A stretch of 40,050 nt of DNA from Pseudoalteromonas rubra (GTDB lineage: Bacteria > Pseudomonadota > Gammaproteobacteria > Enterobacterales > Alteromonadaceae), in contig NZ_PNCJ01000018.1 in the NCBI RefSeq assembly GCF_005887115.1, forward strand, positions 1 to 40,050, given 5' to 3'. A program made the translations under genes and the position numbers. This document shows positions 18,199 through 26,083 of this stretch, piece by piece (position 1 is the first letter of the stretch; each line of letters begins with the position of its first letter). Below the pieces are notes generated by a model, which saw only the letters and a program-made list of their open reading frames with translations, was not told the DNA's origin and searched no databases.

Positions 18199-20019
18199 TT
18201 ACTTGGCCTGACGGCTCGCGCGCTTACGCTCACTTTCAGTCAGTAGCTTCTTACGAATACGGATGCTTTCTGGTGTTACTTCCACCAGCTCGTCATCATC
18301 GATGAACTCAAGTGCCTGCTCAAGTGTCATGATAATAGGCGGAACCAGGTTTTGTGCTTCGTCAGTACCCGATGCACGTACGTTGGTCAGCTGCTTACCT
18401 TTCAGGGCGTTAACAGTCAGATCGTTATCACGTGCGTGAATACCGATGATCATACCTTCGTATACTTCAACACCGTGACCGATGAACAGCTTACCACGGT
18501 CCTGCAGGTTGAACAGGGCGTTGGTTAGCGCTTTACCCGCTGCGTTTGCGATCAGTACACCGTTCTTACGTTGACCAATGTTACCGCCTTTGTGTGGGCC
18601 GTAGTGATCGAACGTGTGGTACATCAGACCAGAGCCTGAAGTCAGTGTCATGAAGTCAGTCTGGAAGCCGATCAGACCACGAGAAGGCATGATGAAGTCC
18701 ATACGAATACGGCCTTTACCATCTGGTGCCATGTCAGTCATTTCTGCTTTACGCAGGCCCAGTTGCTCCATGATAGCACCCTGGTGCTCTTCCTGTACGT
18801 CAACAGTCACCGTTTCATACGGTTCTTCCAGCTGACCGTCTACTTCGCGCAGGATTACCTCTGGACGAGATACCGCCAGCTCGTAGCCTTCACGACGCAT
18901 GTTTTCAATCAGGATGCCCAAGTGCAGTTCACCACGGCCAGATACGCGGAAGCTGTCCGGGTTATCGGTTTCTTCAACGCGCAGTGCCACGTTGTGTACC
19001 AGTTCAGCCTGAAGACGCTCAAGGATGTTACGTGAAGTAACGAATTTACCTTCCTGACCTGAGAACGGAGACGTGTTTACAGAGAACGTCATGGTTACTG
19101 TAGGCTCATCAACAGACAGCGCCGGCAGGGCTTCAACTGCATTGACATCACACACAGTGTCAGAGATTTTCAGCTCACCCAGACCTGTGATAGCGATGAT
19201 GTCGCCAGCCTGTGCTTCTTGTGCTTCATGACGGTCAAGGCCCAGATAAGTCAGTACCTGACCTACTTTACCGTTACGTGTTGAGCCATCGGCACCAACA
19301 ATAGTGACTTGCTGGTTAACTTTCACTGTACCACGCTTGATACGGCCTACACCGATTACGCCGATGTAAGAGTTGTAGTCCAGCTGAGAGATCTGCATCT
19401 GGAAGTCGCCAGCTGGATCTGCGTCTGGCTGCTCTACTTGCTCAACAATGGCTTCAAACATAGGCTGCATGTTGTCAGAAGGCTCGTCCAGGTCCAAGGT
19501 CGCCCAACCGTTAATCGCTGATGCATAGATAACCTGGAAGTCCAGCTGTTCGTCAGTGGCACCTAAGTTATCGAACAGGTCAAATACCTGATCCATAACC
19601 CAGTCAGGACGTGCGCCTGGCTTGTCAATCTTGTTGATAACAACGATAGGCTTCAGACCCAGCGCGAATGCTTTTTGCGTTACGAAACGCGTTTGCGGCA
19701 TCGGACCTTCCTGGGCATCAACCAGTAGCAATACTGAGTCAACCATTGAAAGTACACGCTCTACCTCACCACCAAAGTCGGCGTGTCCCGGGGTGTCTAC
19801 GATATTGATGTGGTAATCATTCCACTCGATGGCAGTGTTTTTCGCCAGAATGGTGATGCCACGCTCTTTTTCAATATCATTCGAGTCCATGACACGCTCT
19901 TCGTTGCCACCGCGTGTCTCTAATGTGCCAGATTGTTCCAGCAGCTTATCGACTAGGGTAGTTTTACCATGGTCAACGTGCGCGATGATCGCGATATTTC
20001 TTAACTTTTCAATGCTCAT
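18199..20019 (-). CDS. typA: Ribosome-associated GTPase TypA/BipA
   Basis: TypA/BipA is a translational GTPase related to EF-G and LepA. It assists 50S assembly and growth under cold or stress conditions. The 606-residue product has G1 AHVDHGKTT near residues 11-19, the switch I ERGITI, G3 DTPGHADF, G4 NKID, EF-Tu domain II-like barrels, and the C-terminal BipA-specific region ([40 protein letters not shown]). Length and order fit E. coli BipA. It is divergent from glnA, the same neighbourhood as in E. coli. Confidence 0.97.
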   Translation of the reverse strand: MSIEKLRNIAIIAHVDHGKTTLVDKLLEQSGTLETRGGNEERVMDSNDIEKERGITILAKNTAIEWNDYHINIVDTPGHADFGGEVERVLSMVDSVLLLVDAQEGPMPQTRFVTQKAFALGLKPIVVINKIDKPGARPDWVMDQVFDLFDNLGATDEQLDFQVIYASAINGWATLDLDEPSDNMQPMFEAIVEQVEQPDADPAGDFQMQISQLDYNSYIGVIGVGRIKRGTVKVNQQVTIVGADGSTRNGKVGQVLTYLGLDRHEAQEAQAGDIIAITGLGELKISDTVCDVNAVEALPALSVDEPTVTMTFSVNTSPFSGQEGKFVTSRNILERLQAELVHNVALRVEETDNPDSFRVSGRGELHLGILIENMRREGYELAVSRPEVILREVDGQLEEPYETVTVDVQEEHQGAIMEQLGLRKAEMTDMAPDGKGRIRMDFIMPSRGLIGFQTDFMTLTSGSGLMYHTFDHYGPHKGGNIGQRKNGVLIANAAGKALTNALFNLQDRGKLFIGHGVEVYEGMIIGIHARDNDLTVNALKGKQLTNVRASGTDEAQNLVPPIIMTLEQALEFIDDDELVEVTPESIRIRKKLLTESERKRASRQAK

Positions 20020-20244
20020 ATTTTTACTCAGAGAAGTTGGCCCTCAGTGATCCTAGTCGAATCGCGCAAAAATGCGCACCTAAGATGCCGATCCACAATT
20101 AAAGGTCGCGTATTATCCCCTAATAATGTGACAGATGAAAGTTTATCCAGCTTTTTTTTACAGCCCGGGCCATGAAATGCGCAAAGTCTGCTGTTTTGTC
20201 GCTCCACAGTCACAGCCATGTGCTACATTGAAACCATTGCGCAG

Positions 20245-20261
20245 AGCACCAGTGTGGTGCA
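20245..20261. promoter_or_regulatory. NtrC enhancer site 1 of glnA
   Basis: GCACCA-GTG-TGGTGC followed by A matches the NtrC consensus TGCACCA-N3-TGGTGCA except at its first base. It is centred near -129 relative to the start predicted from the sigma54 promoter. In E. coli glnAp2 the strong NtrC sites lie near -140 and -108. Confidence 0.88.
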
Positions 20262-20277
20262 AAACCCAATATTGATA

Positions 20278-20294
20278 CGCACCACGATGGTGCA
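20278..20294. promoter_or_regulatory. NtrC enhancer site 2 of glnA
   Basis: GCACCA-CGA-TGGTGC followed by A is a second near-consensus NtrC box. It is 33 bp downstream of the first, about three helical turns, which suits cooperative binding of two NtrC dimers. It is centred near -96 from the predicted start. Confidence 0.88.
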
Positions 20295-20355
20295 AAATAA
20301 GATTGAATACATTATGAATAAAAATAATTCATTTATTAACAATGGATTACAAAAC

Positions 20356-20371
20356 TGGCACGAATAACGCT
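20356..20371 (+). promoter_or_regulatory. Sigma54 (RpoN) promoter of glnA
   Basis: TGGCACGAATAACGCT contains the complete -24 element TGGCACG and the -12 GC at the required spacing of the consensus TGGCACG-N4-TTGCW. Only the two T bases before GC differ. Transcription would begin near 20382, leaving a leader of about 50 bases. With the two NtrC boxes upstream this is a textbook nitrogen-regulated promoter. The rest of the 20020-20430 interval, toward typA, shows nothing I can identify. Confidence 0.88.
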
Positions 20372-20430
20372 TAGTAGTGCGCAAATGCAGAGCACTGCAA
20401 CAAAATATAACCCTACGAGTCGGAGGACAC

Positions 20431-21837
20431 ATGTCACAATCGGTTTTAGACCTTATTAAAGAACACGACGTTAAATTCGTTGATTTACGTTTCACGGATA
20501 CCAAAGGTAAAGAGCAACACGTTTCTATTCCTCACCATCAAGCCGATGAAGACTTCTTTGAAGATGGCAAAATGTTCGACGGCTCGTCTATCGCAGGCTG
20601 GAAAGGCATCAATGAATCAGACATGGTACTGATGCCAGATGCATCCACCGCAAAGCTAGACCCTTTCTCAGAAGAAACCACACTCATCGTACGTTGTGAC
20701 GTCCTTGAGCCGTCAACCATGCAAGGTTACGAGCGTGACCCACGTTCTGTTGCCAAGCGTGCAGAAGACTACATGCGCTCTACCGGTATTGCTGACACCG
20801 TATTGTTCGGTCCTGAGCCTGAGTTCTTCTTGTTTGACGACGTAAAATTCAAAACAGACATGTCTGGTTCTATGTACAAAATTGATGCTCAGGAAGCAAG
20901 CTGGAACTCAGATAAAAGCTACGAAGAAGGCAACATGGGCCACCGTCCAGGCGTAAAAGGCGGTTACTTCCCGGTTGCACCGGTTGATTCATCAGGTGAC
21001 TGGCGTAGTGCGACCTGTCTGGTTCTGGAAGAAATGGGTCAGGTTGTAGAAGCACACCACCACGAAGTAGCAACAGCCGGTCAGAACGAGATCGCAACAC
21101 GCTTTAATACGATGGTGATCAAGGCTGACGAAATTCAGGAAATGAAATACGTTATCCACAATATGGCGCACCTATATGGTAAAACAGCGACCTTTATGCC
21201 TAAGCCTGTGGTTGGCGACAATGGCTCTGGTATGCACTGTCACCAGTCACTGGGTAAAGATGGCAAAAACATCTTTGCTGGCGACAAGTACGGCGGTCTG
21301 TCTGAAGAAGCCCTTTACTATATCGGTGGTATCATCAAGCACGCCAAAGCCATCAATGCATTTGCTAACGCCTCTACCAACTCGTACAAGCGCCTGGTAC
21401 CTGGCTTCGAAGCACCTGTTATGCTGGCTTATTCAGCACGCAACCGTTCAGCGTCTATCCGTATCCCGGTTGTACCGTCTGAAAAAGCACGTCGTATTGA
21501 GGTACGCTTCCCGGATCCTACTGCGAACCCGTATCTGGCGTTCTCTGCCATGCTGATGGCTGGCCTTGACGGAATCAAAAACAAGATCCACCCTGGCGAT
21601 GCAATGGATAAAGACCTATATGACCTGCCAGCGGAAGAAGCGGCAGAGATCCCGACTGTTGCCTCTTCACTGCAAGAAGCGCTGGACTCTCTGGACGCAG
21701 ATCGCGAATTCCTGACTCAGGGCGGTGTATTCACTGATGACCTGATCGATGCATACATCGCATTGAAGTCTCAGGAAGTTGAAAAGCTGAACATGACAAC
21801 TCACCCAGTTGAGTTCGAAATGTACTATAGCGTATAA
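20431..21837 (+). CDS. glnA: Glutamine synthetase type I
   Basis: GlnA makes glutamine from glutamate, ammonia and ATP as a dodecamer in the cytoplasm. The 468-residue product starts [20 protein letters not shown] after a GGAGG ribosome-binding site. It contains [13 protein letters not shown], the metal-binding [10 protein letters not shown] and [26 protein letters not shown] (here [11 protein letters not shown]), and the adenylylation site Tyr397 in DLYDLP at the same number as in E. coli. So GlnE-type adenylylation control is expected. It is transcribed from an NtrC/sigma54 promoter and followed by a terminator before the DUF4124 gene. Confidence 0.99.
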   Translation: MSQSVLDLIKEHDVKFVDLRFTDTKGKEQHVSIPHHQADEDFFEDGKMFDGSSIAGWKGINESDMVLMPDASTAKLDPFSEETTLIVRCDVLEPSTMQGYERDPRSVAKRAEDYMRSTGIADTVLFGPEPEFFLFDDVKFKTDMSGSMYKIDAQEASWNSDKSYEEGNMGHRPGVKGGYFPVAPVDSSGDWRSATCLVLEEMGQVVEAHHHEVATAGQNEIATRFNTMVIKADEIQEMKYVIHNMAHLYGKTATFMPKPVVGDNGSGMHCHQSLGKDGKNIFAGDKYGGLSEEALYYIGGIIKHAKAINAFANASTNSYKRLVPGFEAPVMLAYSARNRSASIRIPVVPSEKARRIEVRFPDPTANPYLAFSAMLMAGLDGIKNKIHPGDAMDKDLYDLPAEEAAEIPTVASSLQEALDSLDADREFLTQGGVFTDDLIDAYIALKSQEVEKLNMTTHPVEFEMYYSV

Positions 21838-21990
21838 ATTTATTTTCAGTATTTCGGTGTGTGCGGGCCGTTAAGGTATGCACACTGCGCAATCCGGAAT
21901 ACTTATTTCAGCCGCATGTCGCTCATTGCTCAGTCGCCTGAGCAGTTACAGAACAGGCTGACTCTGCGCTCTTAAATCATATGTGTTCTC

Positions 21991-22013
21991 AAGCCCGCAT
22001 TGCGGGCTTTTTT
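21991..22013 (+). terminator. Rho-independent terminator of glnA
   Basis: AAGCCCGC and GCGGGCTT form an 8-bp stem with a three-base loop, followed by a T-run. It lies about 155 bp after the glnA stop. The rest of 21838-22094 shows no gene. Confidence 0.88.
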
Positions 22014-22094
22014 CATGCCCGTGCAATGGTAAACTTGCGCTAAAAGCACTAAAGTTATAGCTGATGATGTGCGTCTTTTAAGCAGGGTGAAATT

Positions 22095-22607
22095 GTGTTG
22101 CGGCTTTATTGGGTGATTCTATGTTTGGTGTACAGCGGTAGCGCTGTATCAGATCAAAAAGTTTATCGCTGGAAAGACAAAAACGGCAACTGGGTCTACT
22201 CGGACGTACCTAAAAAAGGCTCTGAAAAAGTCAAGCTGAGCACTAATATGCTCACCATGCCAGCCACAGATACCAGTATTCTGACCCCCAATCCGGCAAC
22301 ACCTACTGTAACCTATCAGGCAAAGATTACCGCACCAAGCGACCAGCAAACACTACGAGAAAATAGTGGCAGCGTTTATGTGAATGGCTTAGTGACGCCT
22401 CGCTTTGCCAATGGCTTTCAGGTGCAACTCTTTTTGAATGGCAAGGCGACCGGCCCTAAACAGACCACTGCTTCTTTTGCTTTACGAGATGTGCCCAGGG
22501 GGGAACACAAATTGCAAATGAAAGTATTTAATGACAAAGGCATGCTAGTTGCTCAAAGTGCAGTAACCACCTTTTTCCTGCATCGCGCCAGTCTGCTCAA
22601 CCGTTGA
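22095..22607 (+). CDS. DUF4124 domain-containing secreted protein
   Basis: The 170-residue product starts at a GTG (AGGGTGA lies just upstream) with a signal peptide, MLRLYWVILCLVYSGSAVSD. A DUF4124 domain follows, recognisable by KVYRWKDKNGNWVYSDVPKK at residues 22-41. The C-terminal half, from about residue 78 (SDQQTLRENSGSVYVNGLVT), looks like a small beta-sandwich (LFLNGKATG, RDVPRGEHKLQMKVFNDKG). It is probably periplasmic. DUF4124 has no established function. It lies between glnA and glnL, where E. coli has no gene, after the glnA terminator, and so probably has its own promoter. Confidence 0.85.
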   Translation: MLRLYWVILCLVYSGSAVSDQKVYRWKDKNGNWVYSDVPKKGSEKVKLSTNMLTMPATDTSILTPNPATPTVTYQAKITAPSDQQTLRENSGSVYVNGLVTPRFANGFQVQLFLNGKATGPKQTTASFALRDVPRGEHKLQMKVFNDKGMLVAQSAVTTFFLHRASLLNR

Positions 22608-22635
22608 TTATAATAACAGGTGTGCTAATCTGCAG

Positions 22636-22652
22636 TGCACCAACTTGGTGCA
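22636..22652. promoter_or_regulatory. Perfect NtrC box in the glnL leader
   Basis: TGCACCA-ACT-TGGTGCA is an exact match to the NtrC consensus. It lies only 12 bases before the glnL ATG and reaches into the likely ribosome-binding site (AAGG at 22652-22655). In E. coli an NtrC site at glnLp represses glnLG, so an autoregulatory operator is the simplest reading. Confidence 0.87.
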
Positions 22653-22664
22653 AGGCGATCCAAT

Positions 22665-23726
22665 ATGGCACAACCCTCCTCTGAACTGATACACGAGTTA
22701 TGGCAAAATTTATCTACCGCGGTGATCTTATTAACCGAAGATCTGACCATTTATTTTGCCAATAACAGCGCCAGTGAACTGCTGGGGCTAGGTAATAAGC
22801 GGCTGTTAAACCAACCTTTCGAAACCATTTTTCATCATCATATGATCGATATGAAACGGCTTCAGCGTTACGTCCTGGATGATGGCGTCGACTGCCAACA
22901 ACACAAGGTCGACGTGGTCTTCATCGACAATCGCGCCAGTACACTGAACCTGTTCGCACGCCGCTTTATGCTTCAGGGTCGTGCGTATATTCAACTGGAA
23001 TGCCGCCGTATTGACGAAGAGCTGCGCTTTGATCAGGCCTTTAATCAAGCCCATCAATATCAGGCTGCCAGAAATCTGATCCGGGGGCTGGCACATGAGA
23101 TAAAAAATCCATTAGGTGGGATCAGAGGAGCGGCGCAATTATTGCAGTATGAAGTTCAGCAGGAAGAGCGGGACGAGTGCGCCGAGCTGATCATCGAACA
23201 AGCCGACCGTTTGACCGAACTGGTCGACCGTTTACTGGGGCCCAATGAATTACCCAGAAAAGAGCCCTGTAATGTTCACCGTATGCTGGAGTCGGTGCTC
23301 CGTCTCAGCGAGCTCGACGGGGAACCAGGGATCCGATTGGTAAAAGATTATGACCCCAGTATCCCGGACGTGGTCATGGATGAAGCCAAGATCCAACAGG
23401 TGGTTTTAAACATTGTTCGCAATGCACAACAGGCACTGGGTGAGCATGGTGAGATTAAAGTATCAACTCGGATCCGTCATCGCATCAGACGTGGTAAGCA
23501 GTTAATGAAGAAAGCCTTACAGATCCGGGTGACAGACAATGGCCCGGGTATTGCGCAAGAAATGCAGGCAACCCTGTTCTACCCAATGGTGACCAATAAG
23601 GAAGGTGGCTCGGGGTTGGGTTTATCCATTGCGCAAACTCTGGTTGAACAGCACCACGGCTTTATCGATTGTGACAGCTGGCCCGGACATACGGAGTTTG
23701 CTATCTACCTGCCATTTGACGCATAA
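22665..23726 (+). CDS. glnL: Nitrogen regulation histidine kinase NtrB
   Basis: NtrB (GlnL) phosphorylates NtrC when nitrogen is scarce and, with PII, dephosphorylates it when nitrogen is plentiful. The 353-residue product has an N-terminal PAS domain (STAVILLTEDLTIYFANNSA), an H-box RGLAHEIKNPLGGIRGAAQL with phospho-acceptor His144, an N-box (QQVVLNIVRNAQQAL), DNGPGIA and GGSGLGLSIAQ. I chose the ATG at 22665 (MAQPSSELIHELWQNL). The frame also opens at a GTG at 22635, but that stretch is the NtrC box and is not conserved protein. glnG follows after a 54-bp gap. Confidence 0.96.
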   Translation: MAQPSSELIHELWQNLSTAVILLTEDLTIYFANNSASELLGLGNKRLLNQPFETIFHHHMIDMKRLQRYVLDDGVDCQQHKVDVVFIDNRASTLNLFARRFMLQGRAYIQLECRRIDEELRFDQAFNQAHQYQAARNLIRGLAHEIKNPLGGIRGAAQLLQYEVQQEERDECAELIIEQADRLTELVDRLLGPNELPRKEPCNVHRMLESVLRLSELDGEPGIRLVKDYDPSIPDVVMDEAKIQQVVLNIVRNAQQALGEHGEIKVSTRIRHRIRRGKQLMKKALQIRVTDNGPGIAQEMQATLFYPMVTNKEGGSGLGLSIAQTLVEQHHGFIDCDSWPGHTEFAIYLPFDA

Positions 23727-23780
23727 ACGCATCGCAGACAAAGGTGCGCGGTAACTAATTATGAGAAGTGGGATCACACA

Positions 23781-25181
23781 ATGAAAAATGTTTGGCTTGT
23801 CGATGATGACGCCTCTATTCGCTTTGTCTTGGAAAAAGCGCTGGCCCGAGCGGACTTTCAAACAGAGAGTTTCTCCAACGGCCAGGATGTGCTCACCGCA
23901 CTGACCTATGATCAACCTGCGGTGCTGATCTCAGACGTCAGAATGCCAGGCATAGACGGTATGGCACTACTCGAAGAAATAGCCGAACAACACCCAAATC
24001 TGCCGGTCATCATAATGACTGCCCATTCCGATCTGGATTCCGCTGTCAACGCCTTCCAAAAAGGGGCCTTTGAGTATCTGGCCAAACCATTCGATCTTGA
24101 TGAAGCCGTCTCTCTGGTAGAACGCGCCTATCAGGCAAGCTCACAAAATAATAAAGCCAGACGACCCAGCAGCAATGCCAAACAACCCGATATTATCGGA
24201 GAAGCGCCGGCCATGCAGGAAGTTTTCCGCGCCATAGGTAAATTGTCTGTCTCTAGCATGAGCGTGCTGATTAACGGAGAATCCGGTACAGGTAAGGAGC
24301 TGGTCGCAGGAGCTTTGCACAATCATAGCCCGCGTAAGGAACAGCCATTTATTGCGCTCAACATGGCCGCCATCCCCAAAGACTTAGTTGAATCTGAGCT
24401 GTTTGGCCACGAAAAAGGCGCCTTTACCGGTGCTGACAGCATTCGCCGTGGACGGTTTGAACAAGCCAATGGTGGCACCTTGTTTCTGGATGAGATAGGC
24501 GATATGCCACTGGATGTACAAACCCGGTTATTGCGGGTGCTGGCTGATGGTGAGTTCTATCGTGTCGGTGGTCATCACAGTGTGAAGGTGGATGTGCGGA
24601 TCATTGCTGCAACACATCAGGATCTGGAGCGGCTGGTTGAACAAGGCGAATTTCGTGAGGACTTGTTCCATCGTCTGAATGTTGTCAGGCTGAAGCTTCC
24701 TCCGTTGCGAGAGCGTCGTGAAGATATTGCCAAATTAAGCGAGAACTTTCTGGCTCGCAGTGCAAAAGAGTTGAAGGTACCCAGTAAGGTATTGACCCAA
24801 GAGGCACTCAACGTAATGCAGGCATTTCACTGGCCCGGTAATGTGCGTCAGCTTGAAAACAGCTGCCGCTGGCTAACGGTGATGGCACCAGGCGATGTTA
24901 TCAATGTCGCTGACCTGCCAGAAGAGTTGAACCAACCTGTTCAACTTAGCTCAACAGATGCCATTGAGGGTGACTGGCTGGATGCCTTCCAGCACTGGCT
25001 AGAGCAGGAACTGCACCAGGGAAAAGAAGACATTTGGCCTCAGGTTCAGGCACAACTCGAAACCAGATTGATAAAAACAGCACTGGCCGTGTGCCACGGT
25101 CACAAACAAGAAGCCGCTCTGAAAATCGGCTGGGGACGTAACACCTTGACTAGAAAGCTGAAAGAGCGCAACTTTACCTGA
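23781..25181 (+). CDS. glnG: Nitrogen regulation response regulator NtrC (sigma54 activator)
   Basis: NtrC binds enhancer boxes such as those found upstream of glnA and glnL and drives open-complex formation by sigma54 polymerase. The 466-residue product has a receiver domain (VDDD at 7-10, phospho-acceptor Asp52 in SDVRMPGIDG), an AAA+ domain with Walker A GESGTGKE at 166-173, the sigma54-contacting GAFTGA loop at 213-218 and Walker B GGTLFLDEIG, and a C-terminal Fis-type helix-turn-helix (HKQEAALKIGWGRNTLTRKL). It is complete and typical. Confidence 0.98.
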   Translation: MKNVWLVDDDASIRFVLEKALARADFQTESFSNGQDVLTALTYDQPAVLISDVRMPGIDGMALLEEIAEQHPNLPVIIMTAHSDLDSAVNAFQKGAFEYLAKPFDLDEAVSLVERAYQASSQNNKARRPSSNAKQPDIIGEAPAMQEVFRAIGKLSVSSMSVLINGESGTGKELVAGALHNHSPRKEQPFIALNMAAIPKDLVESELFGHEKGAFTGADSIRRGRFEQANGGTLFLDEIGDMPLDVQTRLLRVLADGEFYRVGGHHSVKVDVRIIAATHQDLERLVEQGEFREDLFHRLNVVRLKLPPLRERREDIAKLSENFLARSAKELKVPSKVLTQEALNVMQAFHWPGNVRQLENSCRWLTVMAPGDVINVADLPEELNQPVQLSSTDAIEGDWLDAFQHWLEQELHQGKEDIWPQVQAQLETRLIKTALAVCHGHKQEAALKIGWGRNTLTRKLKERNFT

Positions 25182-25296
25182 GCGCCCTGGTCGCTGTATG
25201 AAAAAACATCACTTGTTCCTGAAAGCTAGAAACCGTACTTTTTAATACGTGCCTCAGCACACTAAAAGAACGAAATACAACATTTAAGGAACGACC

Positions 25297-25473
25297 ATGA
25301 AAATCAGATTACAGAAAAAATCGCTCAAACGTTTGAACAACAAAACGCCATTAGCTCAGGAGCTGACCCCACAAGCCGCTGGTGGTATGTACGCCAGCTC
25401 ACCTTACAACCCGGGATGTATGACATACAAGGGGCTGACTTGCCCAACCTCTCCGTATGATCCGGGCTGCTAA
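25297..25473 (+). CDS. Double-glycine leader peptide; candidate RiPP or secreted-peptide precursor
   Basis: A 58-codon gene with a good ribosome-binding site (AAGGA, six bases before ATG). Residues 1-30 form a basic leader (MKIRLQKKSLKRLNN..., ending LTPQAAGG) of the kind cut after Gly-Gly by C39 peptidase exporters in class II bacteriocins, microcins and several RiPP families. Residues 31-58 form a short core with Cys41, Cys49 and Cys58. It contains the module SPYNPGC (35-41) repeated as SPYDPGC (52-58), the second copy ending the protein. No modifying enzyme or C39 exporter is adjacent. I do not recognise the core. The leader style is known; the function here is inference. Confidence 0.72.
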   Translation: MKIRLQKKSLKRLNNKTPLAQELTPQAAGGMYASSPYNPGCMTYKGLTCPTSPYDPGC

Positions 25474-25484
25474 ATACGTACCCG

Positions 25485-25508
25485 ACTGCCGAGCGAAAGC
25501 CCGGCAGT
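25485..25508 (+). other. Strong stem-loop after the peptide gene (GNRA-type tetraloop)
   Basis: ACTGCCG (25485-25491) pairs with CGGCAGT (25502-25508). Inside, GC-GAAA-GC forms an inner stem capped by a GAAA tetraloop, with one A-C mismatch between the stems. No T-run follows, so it is not a standard terminator. It starts 12 bp after the peptide stop and could stabilise the short mRNA or attenuate readthrough into the next gene. Confidence 0.6.
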
Positions 25509-25587
25509 GTCTGCACCTGCTTCTCCCTTGACCCCATTGTAAAAAGCAAGCACTATGCAGTCATATTGATCGAACTTGCTTTATATC

Positions 25588-26046
25588 ATGAAATTACTGG
25601 AGCATATTCCACTCATCAAACAGTTGGAAATTCTCAATAGGCTGGCCTTCTTTAAAGAGTTTACCCTGTCTGAACGTCAGGTACTGCTGGAGTCCTTTAG
25701 TCACCTGTACCTGGTCAGTAAAGACAGGCATGCATTTCGACGCTTTGACAAAGATAACCGACTCTACATTGTCCTCAGTGGAGAGCTGTCAATCTACACT
25801 CAAGATCAGCATCATGCGATTGGCAAAGTCGGTCCGGGTGAATTCCTCGGAGAAGGGGCGTTCATTACCCACCGAGAGCGCAGTACCAGTGCACAGGCAA
25901 CCAAAGACACCATTTTACTGGCAATCACACCCGATGCACTGACTCGGCTGCCCAATGTGATCAGAGAAAAAATCAAAGATAAGATCATTGACGGGATGAG
26001 TGCGCGAATCAGTCAACTCAACCATTATATTGAAGACCACCTATAG
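25588..26046 (+). CDS. Stand-alone cyclic-nucleotide-binding (CRP-like sensor) domain protein
   Basis: The 152-residue product is one cNMP-binding beta-roll with flanking helices: FFKEFTLSERQVLLESF, NRLYIVLSGELSIYTQ, and the phosphate-binding-cassette-like GPGEFLGEGAFITHRERSTS. In cAMP-binding proteins that loop reads GE..GE.AL....R.A; here GEFLGEGAF and the R-S-T-S segment keep most of it. There is no helix-turn-helix, kinase or channel domain. I chose the ATG at 25588; a TTG four codons upstream is possible. The gene follows the peptide gene in the same direction (114 bp) and ends at a terminator. It may sense a nucleotide for a partner protein; the partner is unknown. Confidence 0.82.
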   Translation: MKLLEHIPLIKQLEILNRLAFFKEFTLSERQVLLESFSHLYLVSKDRHAFRRFDKDNRLYIVLSGELSIYTQDQHHAIGKVGPGEFLGEGAFITHRERSTSAQATKDTILLAITPDALTRLPNVIREKIKDKIIDGMSARISQLNHYIEDHL

Positions 26047-26054
26047 CAGATCTA

Positions 26055-26078
26055 AAAAGGCGCCGGAGAGCGCCTTTT
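26055..26078. terminator. Bidirectional Rho-independent terminator
   Basis: AAAAGGCGC and GCGCCTTTT form a 9-bp stem around a six-base loop. It lies between the cNMP-domain gene (plus) and the aminotransferase gene (minus) and can work in both directions. Confidence 0.88.
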
Positions 26079-26083
26079 CAGCG

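Noticed and set aside
25325..25549. A 74-codon minus-strand frame opposite the peptide gene
   Set aside because: It mirrors the peptide gene, which has the better ribosome-binding site, leader features and internal repeat.
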